From the NCBI GenBank assembly GCA_018970145.1, contig JAGWWY010000009.1, forward strand, positions 1 to 64,000: 64,000 nt of DNA, given 5' to 3'. Origin of the DNA: Gammaproteobacteria bacterium. GTDB lineage: Bacteria > Pseudomonadota > Gammaproteobacteria > Steroidobacterales > Steroidobacteraceae. A program made the position numbers and the translations under genes. Numbering within the stretch: position 1 is the stretch's first letter; each line of letters opens with the position of its first letter. The notes under the pieces were generated by a model. The model was not told where the DNA came from, made no database searches, and saw only the letters and a list, made by a program, of their open reading frames with translations. This document shows, in pieces, positions 33,955 through 41,909 of the stretch.

Positions 33955-34968
33955 TCAACCTGCCTTGAGCAACTGGCGAGCAGCCGCTTCGATGGCTTGC
34001 GGACCGGGAATGTAAGCACGCTCAAGCTCTCGCGCAAACGGGACCGGTGTGTGTGGCGGCGTCAGTTGCACGACGGGCGCTCGCAGCGCATGGAAGGCAT
34101 TGCTCGCGACAAGCCCCGCAATATCGGCTGCGACCGAGCAACGCGGTGGCGACTCGTCGATGATCATCAGTCGACCGGTTCCCTCGAGACTCTCGTAGAT
34201 GGTTTCATCATCCAAGGGTGAGAGCGTGCGCGGATCAATGAGATCGGCGGTGATGCCATCTTTGGCCAACGCATCCAAAGCTTTTTCGGCAAAGCTGACC
34301 ATACGACCAATGGCGACGATAGTCAGATGTTCGCCTTGTCGGACGATATTCGCTTCGCCAAAAGGGATCGTGTAATCGCCCTCTGGCACAACCGATTTAC
34401 GCGGATACAGTGCCTTATGCTCAAAGAAAATGACTGGATCGTCATCGCGGATGGCGGTCAACATCAGACCCTTCGCGTCGTAGGCATTCGATGGCACCAC
34501 GACCTTCAAGCCTGGCACGCCGGTGACCATGGCGTACATCGACTGGCTGTGCTGCGCGCCCATGTTCATACCGGCCCCCGTGGCAGTCCGTATGACGATG
34601 GGGCAAGCGGTTTTGCCGCCGAACATGTAGCGAAACTTCGCCGCCTGATTGAACACTTGGTCGAAACAAACACCGAGAAAATCGGCAAACATCAGCTCGG
34701 CGACCGGGCGCAGACCGGCTAGCGCGGCGCCATTGGCCGCACCGACGATGGCTGATTCGGAGATTGGCGTGTCGATCACGCGCTCTTCGCCAAAACGCGG
34801 CAGCAAACCCTTGGTGACACCGAACACGCCGCCGGCCGCATCGCGTTGACCGGAAGTACCTCCGGCGCCACCGGATACGTCCTCGCCGAGCACGATCACT
34901 CGCGCGTCACGCTCCATTTCGAGATGCAAGGCTTCGTTAATTGCATCGCGCATCGACAGTTGTCGCAT
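33955..34968 (-). CDS. 2-oxoacid dehydrogenase E1 beta subunit
   Basis: 337 residues with AAGGAA upstream. It has the transketolase pyrimidine-binding part (V-L-G-E-D-V, R-V-I-D-T-P-I-S-E) and the C-terminal domain (D-L-I-D-P-R-T-L-S-P-L-D). With the E1 alpha gene 25 bases upstream it forms the thiamine diphosphate decarboxylase. The closest named relatives I recall are acetoin (AcoB) and branched-chain/pyruvate E1 beta. Confidence 0.92.
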   Translation of the reverse strand: MRQLSMRDAINEALHLEMERDARVIVLGEDVSGGAGGTSGQRDAAGGVFGVTKGLLPRFGEERVIDTPISESAIVGAANGAALAGLRPVAELMFADFLGVCFDQVFNQAAKFRYMFGGKTACPIVIRTATGAGMNMGAQHSQSMYAMVTGVPGLKVVVPSNAYDAKGLMLTAIRDDDPVIFFEHKALYPRKSVVPEGDYTIPFGEANIVRQGEHLTIVAIGRMVSFAEKALDALAKDGITADLIDPRTLSPLDDETIYESLEGTGRLMIIDESPPRCSVAADIAGLVASNAFHALRAPVVQLTPPHTPVPFARELERAYIPGPQAIEAAARQLLKAG

Positions 34969-34993
34969 CGGAATTTCCTTGAGAATTCGTCGT

Positions 34994-35962
34994 TCAGTAA
35001 GAGACGTAGACGTCCGTCTCGAGTTCGGCAGGAGAGGGCGGCGCCGCGCTGCGCGCCGTCGTCACCGCCGTATCGATCTGCGTCGCGACGTCTTGGTCGA
35101 TCGCGTCGAGATCTGCATCGCTCAGCCAAGCCTCTGAGGTGACGCGCTGGCGGAAGTTCTGTAGGCAATCGAGAGTCGCGCGGTGACGAGCCACCTCGTC
35201 CTTGGCGCGATACAGCATCGGATCACCCTCGAAGTGACCAAAGAATCGAGTCGTACGCGGCTCGATCGTGCTCGGTCCTTCACCACGTCTCGCGCGTAAG
35301 GTGGCGCGTCCCATTGCCTCGTAGACGGAGAAGAAATCGCCGCCGTCGCAGACTTCGGCGGGCATGCCAAATCCGCGCGCACGGCCCGCGATATCCTTCG
35401 AGCCGACTGCGTAATCCGCGCCGGTGTGCTCCGAATAGCCGTTATTTTCGAAAACGAAAATAGCGGGCGCCTTGAGCACGACCGCGAGATTCATCGCTTC
35501 GAAGACCGTGCCTTGATTGGCACTGCCGTCGCCGCCGAATGCAACGGCGACGTGCCCGTTTTTCTGAACCTTACAGGCGATCGCAGCGCCAACGGCGATA
35601 GGCGGTCCGCCACCGACGATGGCGTTGGCACCGAGCATACCCTTGCTCATATCGGCGATGTGCATGGAGCCGCCTTTGCCCTTGCAGAGCCCGTCAGCGC
35701 GTCCGTAGATCTCGAGCATCATGCCCGTGACGTCACAACCTTTGGCGATGCAGTGACCGTGACCCCGATGCGTACTGGCTATCCAGTCTTGATCAGTCAA
35801 TCGTTCGCAAACGCCGACCGCGACCGCCTCCTGCCCAGAATACAGATGGGTAAAGCCCGGAATCTCGCCGGTTTGGATTTCGAGGTGCAATCGCTCCTCA
35901 AAATCGCGGATGGTCCGCATTTGACGATAGGCTCGGATCAGGAAATCGCGCTCGAAGACCAA
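34994..35962 (-). CDS. 2-oxoacid dehydrogenase E1 alpha subunit (TTG start)
   Basis: 322 residues. Thiamine diphosphate motif G-D-G-S-A-N-Q-G and N-N-G-Y-S-E-H are intact, and G-K-G-G-S-M-H-I is typical of acetoin-type and pyruvate-type E1 alpha. The start is a TTG at 35962: AGGAGG lies about seven bases upstream and no in-frame ATG is near. A rare start may hold expression down. A 92-base gap separates it from RO3 and may contain a second promoter. Confidence 0.9.
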   Translation of the reverse strand: MVFERDFLIRAYRQMRTIRDFEERLHLEIQTGEIPGFTHLYSGQEAVAVGVCERLTDQDWIASTHRGHGHCIAKGCDVTGMMLEIYGRADGLCKGKGGSMHIADMSKGMLGANAIVGGGPPIAVGAAIACKVQKNGHVAVAFGGDGSANQGTVFEAMNLAVVLKAPAIFVFENNGYSEHTGADYAVGSKDIAGRARGFGMPAEVCDGGDFFSVYEAMGRATLRARRGEGPSTIEPRTTRFFGHFEGDPMLYRAKDEVARHRATLDCLQNFRQRVTSEAWLSDADLDAIDQDVATQIDTAVTTARSAAPPSPAELETDVYVSY

Positions 35963-35968
35963 GGCTGG

Positions 35969-35975
35969 CCCTCCT
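35969..35975 (-). promoter_or_regulatory. Strong ribosome binding site ahead of TTG start
   Basis: GAGGAGG-like sequence on the minus strand, about seven bases before the TTG at 35962. It decides the start of E1 alpha and compensates for the weak codon. Confidence 0.65.
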
Positions 35976-36024
35976 CATGGCTCGTTGCAACGACCACACT
36001 CTACGGCAGCGGTAAAAAACGATC

Positions 36025-36051
36025 AACTGTGACGGTTACCAACACAGCTGA
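36025..36051. promoter_or_regulatory. Possible operator in gap between RO3 and E1 alpha
   Basis: In the 92-base gap 35963-36054 the sequence CTGTG, 11 bases, CACAG forms an inverted repeat with GGTTACC in its centre. GTTACC also forms one arm of the repeat at 39802-39807. A weak candidate for an internal control point in the 13-gene run. Confidence 0.25.
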
Positions 36052-36054
36052 CTT

Positions 36055-37437
36055 TTATTTAGCGCTGCCGACACGCCCCTCGAGGTAATCGTCCAGCACC
36101 TTGTGAAAGTGGCGGATACGCAGCTCTTGGCTGCCGATCCACAAGCCCTCGAAGCCGCTCGAATGCATGCCTTCCTGCACGCCGGGCAGATTCTGCGCGT
36201 CCTGGTCGAGAACGAGGCCGATCGACTTGTCACCGTGTTGAAAGTGTTGGTGTTTCGGCCGCGCTGGACGTTCGGCGCCATCGGGCAGCAATTCGAAGGT
36301 CCAGATGTCGTAGAACATCTGGTTGGGATCGGTTGGGTGCGGGCGCTGACGAAACAGCATCAGATCGTCGGCGTGTACGTTGAGCGTCACATTCGGAAAG
36401 ATGAGGTAATGGTAGTCGTCAGTCAGTTGGTCGTCATTCAACTGTGAATAGTCTTTCCCCATCGACGCGCCTGTGCGCCGCTTGTGCGCCTGTACGTCGC
36501 GACGAAGGTTTTCGAGTGGCTCATCGTAATCGGCCGGATCCATTCCCGCCGTTTTCATGATGCTCTTGATCGGGTCCGGTATCGACGGCGGCTTACGTAC
36601 TCGTGGACTGACTGTGCCGAACGGGATCAGATAACGATTGTGTCGGTCGTAGCAGTCGATCTGAATGTCGAGGTCGTGCAAGTAGTACAAAAGTTGCGGG
36701 TGGATACCCTGAACGTGATAACTCTCGTTAAAGGCGTCAACGGACGCTTTCCAGTTGCAGGACCACTCGACGGTGATGTCTCGAGTAAGCACCATTTTCG
36801 GCACTTGGTAAGGGTCGAGGTGCTGCGGGATCGGATCGAGAAAGGTTCGCAGAGGTTCGACGTTCGGATCGAGGCTGAACCAGACGAACCCGCCCCACGT
36901 GTCGCACGGTAGTCCGCGCAGTCCGCGGCATGGGGGCGCGCCTTGCGGGAAGGTGTCCAAGTCGGGTATGCGAACGAATCGACCGTCGATGCCGTATTCC
37001 CAATGGTGGTACTGGCATTTGAAAGTCTCTGCACTTGAGATTCCGCTCGGTCGTAAGCGATTCCCGCGATGCAGGCAAACATTGAAAAACGCGCGCACGG
37101 AACCATCGATCTGTCGCACCAACAGTATGGATTCGCGGCCAATTTCGGTGGCGATGTAGTCGCCGGGCTCCGGAATGTCGGCCTCGAGTCCGCCAAGTAG
37201 CCATACTTTGGTCCACATGTGCTGCCATTCGCGCTGCATGTGGTCCGCGGACGTGTATCGCTCTTTCGGAATAATGAGCGTTGGCAGATCGGGATCCGGT
37301 GCTTTCGCTGTCGGTGTCCCGGGACCATCCGACTCCGGGACGCGACGTACTTTGCGATAGTTCGGCGCCTTGGATCGCTCTTTCAGTTCCTGCAATTCCA
37401 GCTCGGTCAAGGAATCGGACTTTGGATCGTTCGTCAT
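36055..37437 (-). CDS. Rieske non-heme iron oxygenase, alpha subunit (RO3)
   Basis: 460 residues from the ATG at 37437, which overlaps the ThuA stop by four bases. Rieske ligands C121-x-H123 (C-L-H-R-G-N) and C141-x2-H144, but the second motif reads C-Q-Y-H-H-W with His145 where Gly is usual. The iron site is N-W-K-A-S-V-D followed by E-S-Y-H-x4-H; Glu replaces the bridging Asp. It resembles RO1 more than RO2 in length, in the P-G-D-Y segment and in the H-F-H tail. It has an extra charged N-terminal 50 residues. It is the fourth gene of the run. Confidence 0.92.
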   Translation of the reverse strand: MTNDPKSDSLTELELQELKERSKAPNYRKVRRVPESDGPGTPTAKAPDPDLPTLIIPKERYTSADHMQREWQHMWTKVWLLGGLEADIPEPGDYIATEIGRESILLVRQIDGSVRAFFNVCLHRGNRLRPSGISSAETFKCQYHHWEYGIDGRFVRIPDLDTFPQGAPPCRGLRGLPCDTWGGFVWFSLDPNVEPLRTFLDPIPQHLDPYQVPKMVLTRDITVEWSCNWKASVDAFNESYHVQGIHPQLLYYLHDLDIQIDCYDRHNRYLIPFGTVSPRVRKPPSIPDPIKSIMKTAGMDPADYDEPLENLRRDVQAHKRRTGASMGKDYSQLNDDQLTDDYHYLIFPNVTLNVHADDLMLFRQRPHPTDPNQMFYDIWTFELLPDGAERPARPKHQHFQHGDKSIGLVLDQDAQNLPGVQEGMHSSGFEGLWIGSQELRIRHFHKVLDDYLEGRVGSAK

Positions 37438-38198
37438 GACTGTGAACTCGTGGGCATCGCCCAGCAAATGCCTCGACGCAGCAGCTCAATGAAGGCGGGC
37501 GTATTCCAACTGCCGCGTTCGACGGTCGGGTACTCCTCCATCAACGGTCGCATATCGTACTGACCGCGGGCGTGGCCGAGCGTGAAATACAAGACCGATC
37601 CACTACCCACCTGCTTGAGATACAGCACCGGTCTCGGTTCGTCTTGGGTCCAATCCGAGTCTACGAACAGCGGCGTTTCACCGGTCCATCGCGTCTGCAA
37701 CAACACTTCGATCGGTGGATGCAGTGCACTGAGATACAGTTCGTCATCAGCTGAAAACGCCTCGATACCTGCCACCAACGGATGACTCGGATCGGTCACC
37801 TCCACGCGGTAAGGCGCGATCGGCGGGTGTGCGAGAAACTGACTGCCCAAGGTTTGCATCAATGTCGGGACGACGCGTGGCGCCGTCCACGCCTTGTCTT
37901 GCTTCGACCACTTCAGTACCGAGTTGGTCCCATGCAGGGCGAACCAGCGCTTGCCCGAGGCAACCCAGCGATTCAGGCGGTTGGCTGTTTCCTCATCCGG
38001 CATCACATCGACCGTGTAAGTCAACAGCAAATCGGCGCGTTCGATCGCCTCGATGTCCCTGTAGTCCCCAGCAACGAGAGTTCGTATCCGCGGGTGCTCC
38101 CCGAGAAGATTCAGCAGCTGGCTGCGGACGAAATCGATATCGTGGTATCGACCACCGACAATCAGATACGCATCGACACGAGCTGGCAGTAAGGCCAT
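37434..38198 (-). CDS. ThuA-like protein (class I glutamine amidotransferase fold)
   Basis: 254 residues. It opens A-Y-L-I-V-G-G-R-Y-H-D and has W-F-A-L-H-G-T-N in the place of the ThuA A-L-H-x-(A/G) strand, followed by late strands D-E-L-Y-L-S and F-T-L-G-H-A-R-G as in ThuA domains. ThuA proteins go with sugar oxidation but also occur in many catabolic operons with unknown task. There is no nucleophile Cys at the elbow. It is four bases from the SDR C stop and overlaps RO3, so it is part of the same message. Confidence 0.8.
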   Translation of the reverse strand: MALLPARVDAYLIVGGRYHDIDFVRSQLLNLLGEHPRIRTLVAGDYRDIEAIERADLLLTYTVDVMPDEETANRLNRWVASGKRWFALHGTNSVLKWSKQDKAWTAPRVVPTLMQTLGSQFLAHPPIAPYRVEVTDPSHPLVAGIEAFSADDELYLSALHPPIEVLLQTRWTGETPLFVDSDWTQDEPRPVLYLKQVGSGSVLYFTLGHARGQYDMRPLMEEYPTVERGSWNTPAFIELLRRGICWAMPTSSQS

Positions 38199-38201
38199 GA
38201 A

Positions 38202-38963
38202 TCAGTACTGGACGCGCTTGGTAAATCCGTTGTCAGCGACGACATTAGCGCCCGTGATGATCGACGCTGCAGGGCTGGCTAAAAAGGCCACTACACGTGC
38301 TACTTCGTCGGGTGAACCGAAGTGCCCGTTGGGCATCGCGCGCAACGTCGAGTCATACATTTTCTGATTGGTGCTCTTGATCATTTCCCAAGCACCACCC
38401 TCAAAATAAATGGGACCCGGTGAGACGGTGTTAACACGAATATTCTTGCGTCCGATGAACTGGGATAACTGTTTTGAATACGTAATCAGCGCCGCCTTCA
38501 TGGCGTTGTAGGCCATCGGTACGTAAAAGGTTTCCAACGCGTTGGTTGAGCTGATGATAACGATACTGCCGTGCCCCGACTTTTCGAGATGCGGGGTTAA
38601 AAATTCACACCCACGGACCGTGTGTAGCACGTCGACTTCGAAGCACTTCCACCAGTTCTTTTCCGAGTCCATGCCGCCGCCGGCGCTGACGTTCGGGATG
38701 AAGATGTCACAGCCACCGAGCTGCGCGACGCTGCGCTCCAGCCACGCTTTGTACGCATCAGCATCGCGAACATTGACGGCTCCGCCAATCACCTGGGTGC
38801 CTTTGGTTGCGACTTCGCGTACCGCGCTCTCGACCTCATCTTCACTGCGCGCGCAGAGAGCAATGTCACAGCCCTCTCCCGCTAGCAGATCGACGATGGC
38901 TCGACCGATACCCTTGGTGGCGCCTGTAACGATGGCGCGTTTTCCTCGCAGACCCAAATCCAT
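38202..38963 (-). CDS. Short-chain dehydrogenase/reductase (SDR C)
   Basis: 253 residues. Cofactor loop T-G-A-T-K-G-I-G, catalytic S-S-T-N and Y-N-A-M-K. The N-N-A-G element reads P-N-V-S-A-G-G, which is unusual. Second gene of the run, 21 bases after SDR D. Having two consecutive SDR genes suggests oxidation of a diol or successive hydroxyl groups. Confidence 0.9.
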   Translation of the reverse strand: MDLGLRGKRAIVTGATKGIGRAIVDLLAGEGCDIALCARSEDEVESAVREVATKGTQVIGGAVNVRDADAYKAWLERSVAQLGGCDIFIPNVSAGGGMDSEKNWWKCFEVDVLHTVRGCEFLTPHLEKSGHGSIVIISSTNALETFYVPMAYNAMKAALITYSKQLSQFIGRKNIRVNTVSPGPIYFEGGAWEMIKSTNQKMYDSTLRAMPNGHFGSPDEVARVVAFLASPAASIITGANVVADNGFTKRVQY

Positions 38964-38984
38964 GCTGATTACTCCGATCGGTGC

Positions 38985-39743
38985 TTATTGAATGGTGAGA
39001 CAGTTATCGAGAACGAGTTCCGCTCCGTTGATGAATCGCGATTCGTCCGAAGCGAGGAATACCACGACGTTAGCGACATCGAGAGGTCGACCGAGCCCCG
39101 GCCCACTTTGCGTATAAAACTCATCCGGGATGCCAAGTAATTTGTTCGCCTCGGCAACCATGGGAGTGTCGGTCGCACCCGGGTGTACCGAATTGCAGCG
39201 GATATTGTATTTTTGCATCTGACACCAAACGGCGATCGCTTTGGTCATGCCACGCACAGCACCCTTTGCCGCCGAGTAGGCAAAGAACACTGGGTAGCCG
39301 AGATGGGTCGCCACGGATGCCATGTTGATGATCGAACCACCACCGGTGGTGTGCATGGCGGGAATGGCGTGTTTGCAACCCAAAAAGACGCCTTCGCTCA
39401 TCACGGCGTTGTGCAATCGAAATTGCTCGAGCGTGGTCGATTCGGGTGTGGCGGGGATCACGAGGCCGGCGTTGTTGACCAAGATATCGAGGCGGCCGAA
39501 CTGCTTCACCGTTTCTCCGACGACGAACTCCCAACGCGACTCATCGCGGACATCGTGCTGCAGAAAAGCGGCACTGCCGGCTCGTTGCGCGTTGAGATCG
39601 GCGGCAAGCTGCTCGCCTTCGGCGGTTTTAATGTCCGTGATCATCACCTTCGCACCTTCACGCACCAGCGCCTCGCAATCGGCCTTACCGAGACCCTGAG
39701 AACCACCGGTTACAATGGCGACTTTGTTGACTACGCGACCCAT
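38985..39743 (-). CDS. Short-chain dehydrogenase/reductase (SDR D)
   Basis: 252 residues, ATG at 39743 with AGGAG seven bases ahead; the upstream extension is discarded. Loop T-G-G-S-Q-G-L-G, N-N-A-G, Ser in N-M-A-S-V and Y-S-A-A-K are all intact. It is the first gene of the 13-gene minus-strand run and divergent from TetR1, which probably controls it. Confidence 0.9.
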   Translation of the reverse strand: MGRVVNKVAIVTGGSQGLGKADCEALVREGAKVMITDIKTAEGEQLAADLNAQRAGSAAFLQHDVRDESRWEFVVGETVKQFGRLDILVNNAGLVIPATPESTTLEQFRLHNAVMSEGVFLGCKHAIPAMHTTGGGSIINMASVATHLGYPVFFAYSAAKGAVRGMTKAIAVWCQMQKYNIRCNSVHPGATDTPMVAEANKLLGIPDEFYTQSGPGLGRPLDVANVVVFLASDESRFINGAELVLDNCLTIQ

Positions 39744-39785
39744 GTTGGCACTCCTGATTCGGCACGCAAGAAGGAATAAACTTTC

Positions 39786-39807
39786 GGTAACCGGCGGCGA
39801 CGTTACC
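39786..39807. promoter_or_regulatory. Inverted repeat GGTAAC-N10-GTTACC, candidate TetR operator
   Basis: Perfect 6-base arms 10 bases apart, 43 bases upstream of the SDR D start and about 110 upstream of TetR1. The size and place fit an operator controlling the large operon and the regulator itself. The rest of the 176-base region shows no other clear structure. Confidence 0.45.
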
Positions 39808-39919
39808 AAGCAGCTCTGTCGGTTTCAATCATCTTTGACTTTTTTAGCGTGCCTCTGTCATCGTTCGGAGATGTCGTCCGATCTCGCGATGGCAAGGGCG
39901 AGGACGCCAGAGGGAGAGC

Positions 39920-40564
39920 ATGGGTCGAAAACGTGAAGCGGTAGCCGCAGACCAAGACGTCGTTGGTTGGCAAGCGCAAAAAAGTGCGGCAACGCGTAAT
40001 CTCATCGTCGAGGCTGCTATCAAGTGTTTCGTGGAACTTGGCTACTCGAGCACGACAACTACCGTGATCGCCGCCAAGGCCGGGCTTTCGCGTGGTGCGA
40101 TGCTGCATCACTTCCCGTCCAAGATCGACATCGTCAGAGCGGCCGTCTCCCACCTGCACGCCAAGCGTCTCAAGGCGTTTCGTCGAGCGGCACAACGAAA
40201 TCCCGTTGAGGGCGATCGTATTCGCGCAAACCTCGACGCCTATTGGCAACATGTTCGGCACCCGATGTTCGTCGCGTTTTTCGAGTTGGTTGTCGCTGCG
40301 AGAACGGATCCGGAGTTGGCAGAAATTCTTCGTCCAGCTCAGGAAGCCTTCGAGGACGAATGGCATCGCACCGCGCGCGAGGTCTTCACCGACTGGCAAA
40401 CCGACGATGAGACTTTTGATGTCGCACTCGATCTCACTCGGTATGTTCTTGAGGGCATGGCGATCAGCTTTCTCGTCCACAAAGAGACGGAACGCGATCG
40501 GCGCGTTGTCGATTATTTAGAACAAAAGCTGCGCGAATTGCGTGATAGCCACCGTCATCGCTGA
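39920..40564 (+). CDS. TetR-family regulator 1
   Basis: 214 residues; GGGAG just before the ATG. The DNA-binding part is at about residues 24-72 (V-I-A-A-K-A-G-L-S-R-G-A-M-L-H-H-F). The ligand domain is helical. Divergent from the 13-gene operon, it is the obvious candidate regulator. Its 3' end overlaps the convergent NTF2-like gene by 10 bases. Confidence 0.92.
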   Translation: MGRKREAVAADQDVVGWQAQKSAATRNLIVEAAIKCFVELGYSSTTTTVIAAKAGLSRGAMLHHFPSKIDIVRAAVSHLHAKRLKAFRRAAQRNPVEGDRIRANLDAYWQHVRHPMFVAFFELVVAARTDPELAEILRPAQEAFEDEWHRTAREVFTDWQTDDETFDVALDLTRYVLEGMAISFLVHKETERDRRVVDYLEQKLRELRDSHRHR

Positions 40565-41106
40565 GGAAACTGCCGATAATAGTCTTGCCACGTGCTCGAA
40601 GCTTCGGGGAAATCCGCCGGGAGTGGCTCGAGATAGGCCCGATTTCGATCCCGCTGTCCGAGGCTTCGAGGGTATTCGTCGGGAGACAAATAATAGAAAA
40701 AGTGCAGCGTGCGTCGCGCGAAGCGCCAACGATCTTCCTCGAGACGGTAATCGTCTTCGTAGCGTAGAGCTGCCAACAGTGCAACACCGTTGCGAACAAC
40801 CTCCGCGTGCGAGTTCACCCAGCCGTGGGCTGCATCGGGATTCAGCGGATCGAACTCGACGACGGCGTCGTGAGTGAAGTGGTTACTAGGCCCCAAAACC
40901 GCGAACCTGCGATGAAATTGGTCCACGATCGCCTCGCGACCTCGCGCAGCGATTTTGCCGTCGACCGATTCGAAACGGCCGTCCTGCGTGAATAGCAGGG
41001 GAATACCGACAATGTCGCGTTGATCGACCAGTCGGCAGTAGTTCGCTACCAGCAGACGGATCGATTCCCGATCTTCGAGACGACGAATTCTTTGCTCTAA
41101 CTGCAT
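40555..41106 (-). CDS. NTF2/SnoaL-like protein 1
   Basis: 183 residues from the ATG at 41106. The alpha+beta cone fold is seen from the helix E-D-R-E-S-I-R-L-L-V-A-N-Y-C and T-H-D-A-V-V-E-F. Family members are ketosteroid isomerases, dehydratases and ring-hydroxylase beta subunits, so it could be the small subunit of a Rieske enzyme or an isomerase. Its start lies six bases from that of the divergent MaoC gene. Confidence 0.82.
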   Translation of the reverse strand: MQLEQRIRRLEDRESIRLLVANYCRLVDQRDIVGIPLLFTQDGRFESVDGKIAARGREAIVDQFHRRFAVLGPSNHFTHDAVVEFDPLNPDAAHGWVNSHAEVVRNGVALLAALRYEDDYRLEEDRWRFARRTLHFFYYLSPDEYPRSLGQRDRNRAYLEPLPADFPEASSTWQDYYRQFPQR

Positions 41107-41112
41107 GGGGTG

Positions 41113-41592
41113 ATGTCCGTGACCAACATGACCAATCAACTGCGTTATTTTGAAGATTTACACGAGGGCGAACAGGCCGAGTCGCGCGAGGCTGTCGTGG
41201 ACTTCGACGAAATGCTCGACTTCGGGCGCCGTTACGATCCGCAATATTTCCATACCGACCCCGAGGCCGCCAAGGCATCGCCGTTTGGTGAGGTTATCGC
41301 ATCCGGACTTTACACCTGTGTGTTCTGGCGTAGGCTCGATCACGAGATCAGCGCTGATCTGGCGTGGATTTGCGGCGTCGCGTGGAAGGACACCCGCTGG
41401 CACAAGGCTGTGCGAGGTGGCGATCGCCTGCGCGCGCGCTGGGTCTGTCGCTCAAAACGCCTCTCGGCTTCGGATCCGACTCGAGGCATCGTCGAGATGG
41501 GCTACTCACTTGTGGATGCACACGGTTCAACCGTGTTTTCCTGTATCAGCGTCAACCTAATGGCGCGAAAGCCTGATACACCCCCTAACTAG
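41113..41592 (+). CDS. MaoC-like (R)-enoyl-CoA hydratase
   Basis: 159 residues from the ATG at 41113 (an ATG at 41128 is an alternative). The hydratase motif is intact: Asp42 and His47 in Y-D-P-Q-Y-F-H-T-D, followed by P-F-G-E-V-I-A-S-G. It adds water to an enoyl-CoA. It overlaps the convergent ferredoxin gene by four bases at the 3' ends. Confidence 0.9.
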   Translation: MSVTNMTNQLRYFEDLHEGEQAESREAVVDFDEMLDFGRRYDPQYFHTDPEAAKASPFGEVIASGLYTCVFWRRLDHEISADLAWICGVAWKDTRWHKAVRGGDRLRARWVCRSKRLSASDPTRGIVEMGYSLVDAHGSTVFSCISVNLMARKPDTPPN

Positions 41593-41909
41593 GCCGGTAA
41601 TGCCACTTCGATCATCCCTTGCTCATTTACGCGAGTGTTGAAGGCTTGTAGCGGCGTGTTGGCAGGTGCGCCAAGCACTGCGCCGGAACGACAGTCGAAC
41701 GAGGCGCCATGCAGGGGGCAGATCAAACGGTTGCCGCGCAATCTGCCTTCGTGCATCAAGGCGAAGGCATGAGAACAAATACCATCGAGGGCGAAAATGC
41801 CGTCCTTCGTTCGGCAAACGACCAGTTGACGGCCGGCGATTTCGAGACCGTGTTTATGCCCTTCCGCGAGATCTTTCAGCGCGATCGCGGCATGCCACAG
41901 CACCGTCAT
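41589..41909 (-). CDS. Rieske [2Fe-2S] ferredoxin
   Basis: 106 residues, soluble. Cluster ligands C45-x-H47 and C64-x2-H67 (C-P-L-H-G-A-S-F-D), spacing 16, typical of the ferredoxin partners of ring-hydroxylating oxygenases. It directly abuts the enoyl-CoA hydratase gene. It is the only separate electron carrier in the window for three oxygenases; no reductase gene is present. Confidence 0.92.
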   Translation of the reverse strand: MTVLWHAAIALKDLAEGHKHGLEIAGRQLVVCRTKDGIFALDGICSHAFALMHEGRLRGNRLICPLHGASFDCRSGAVLGAPANTPLQAFNTRVNEQGMIEVALPA

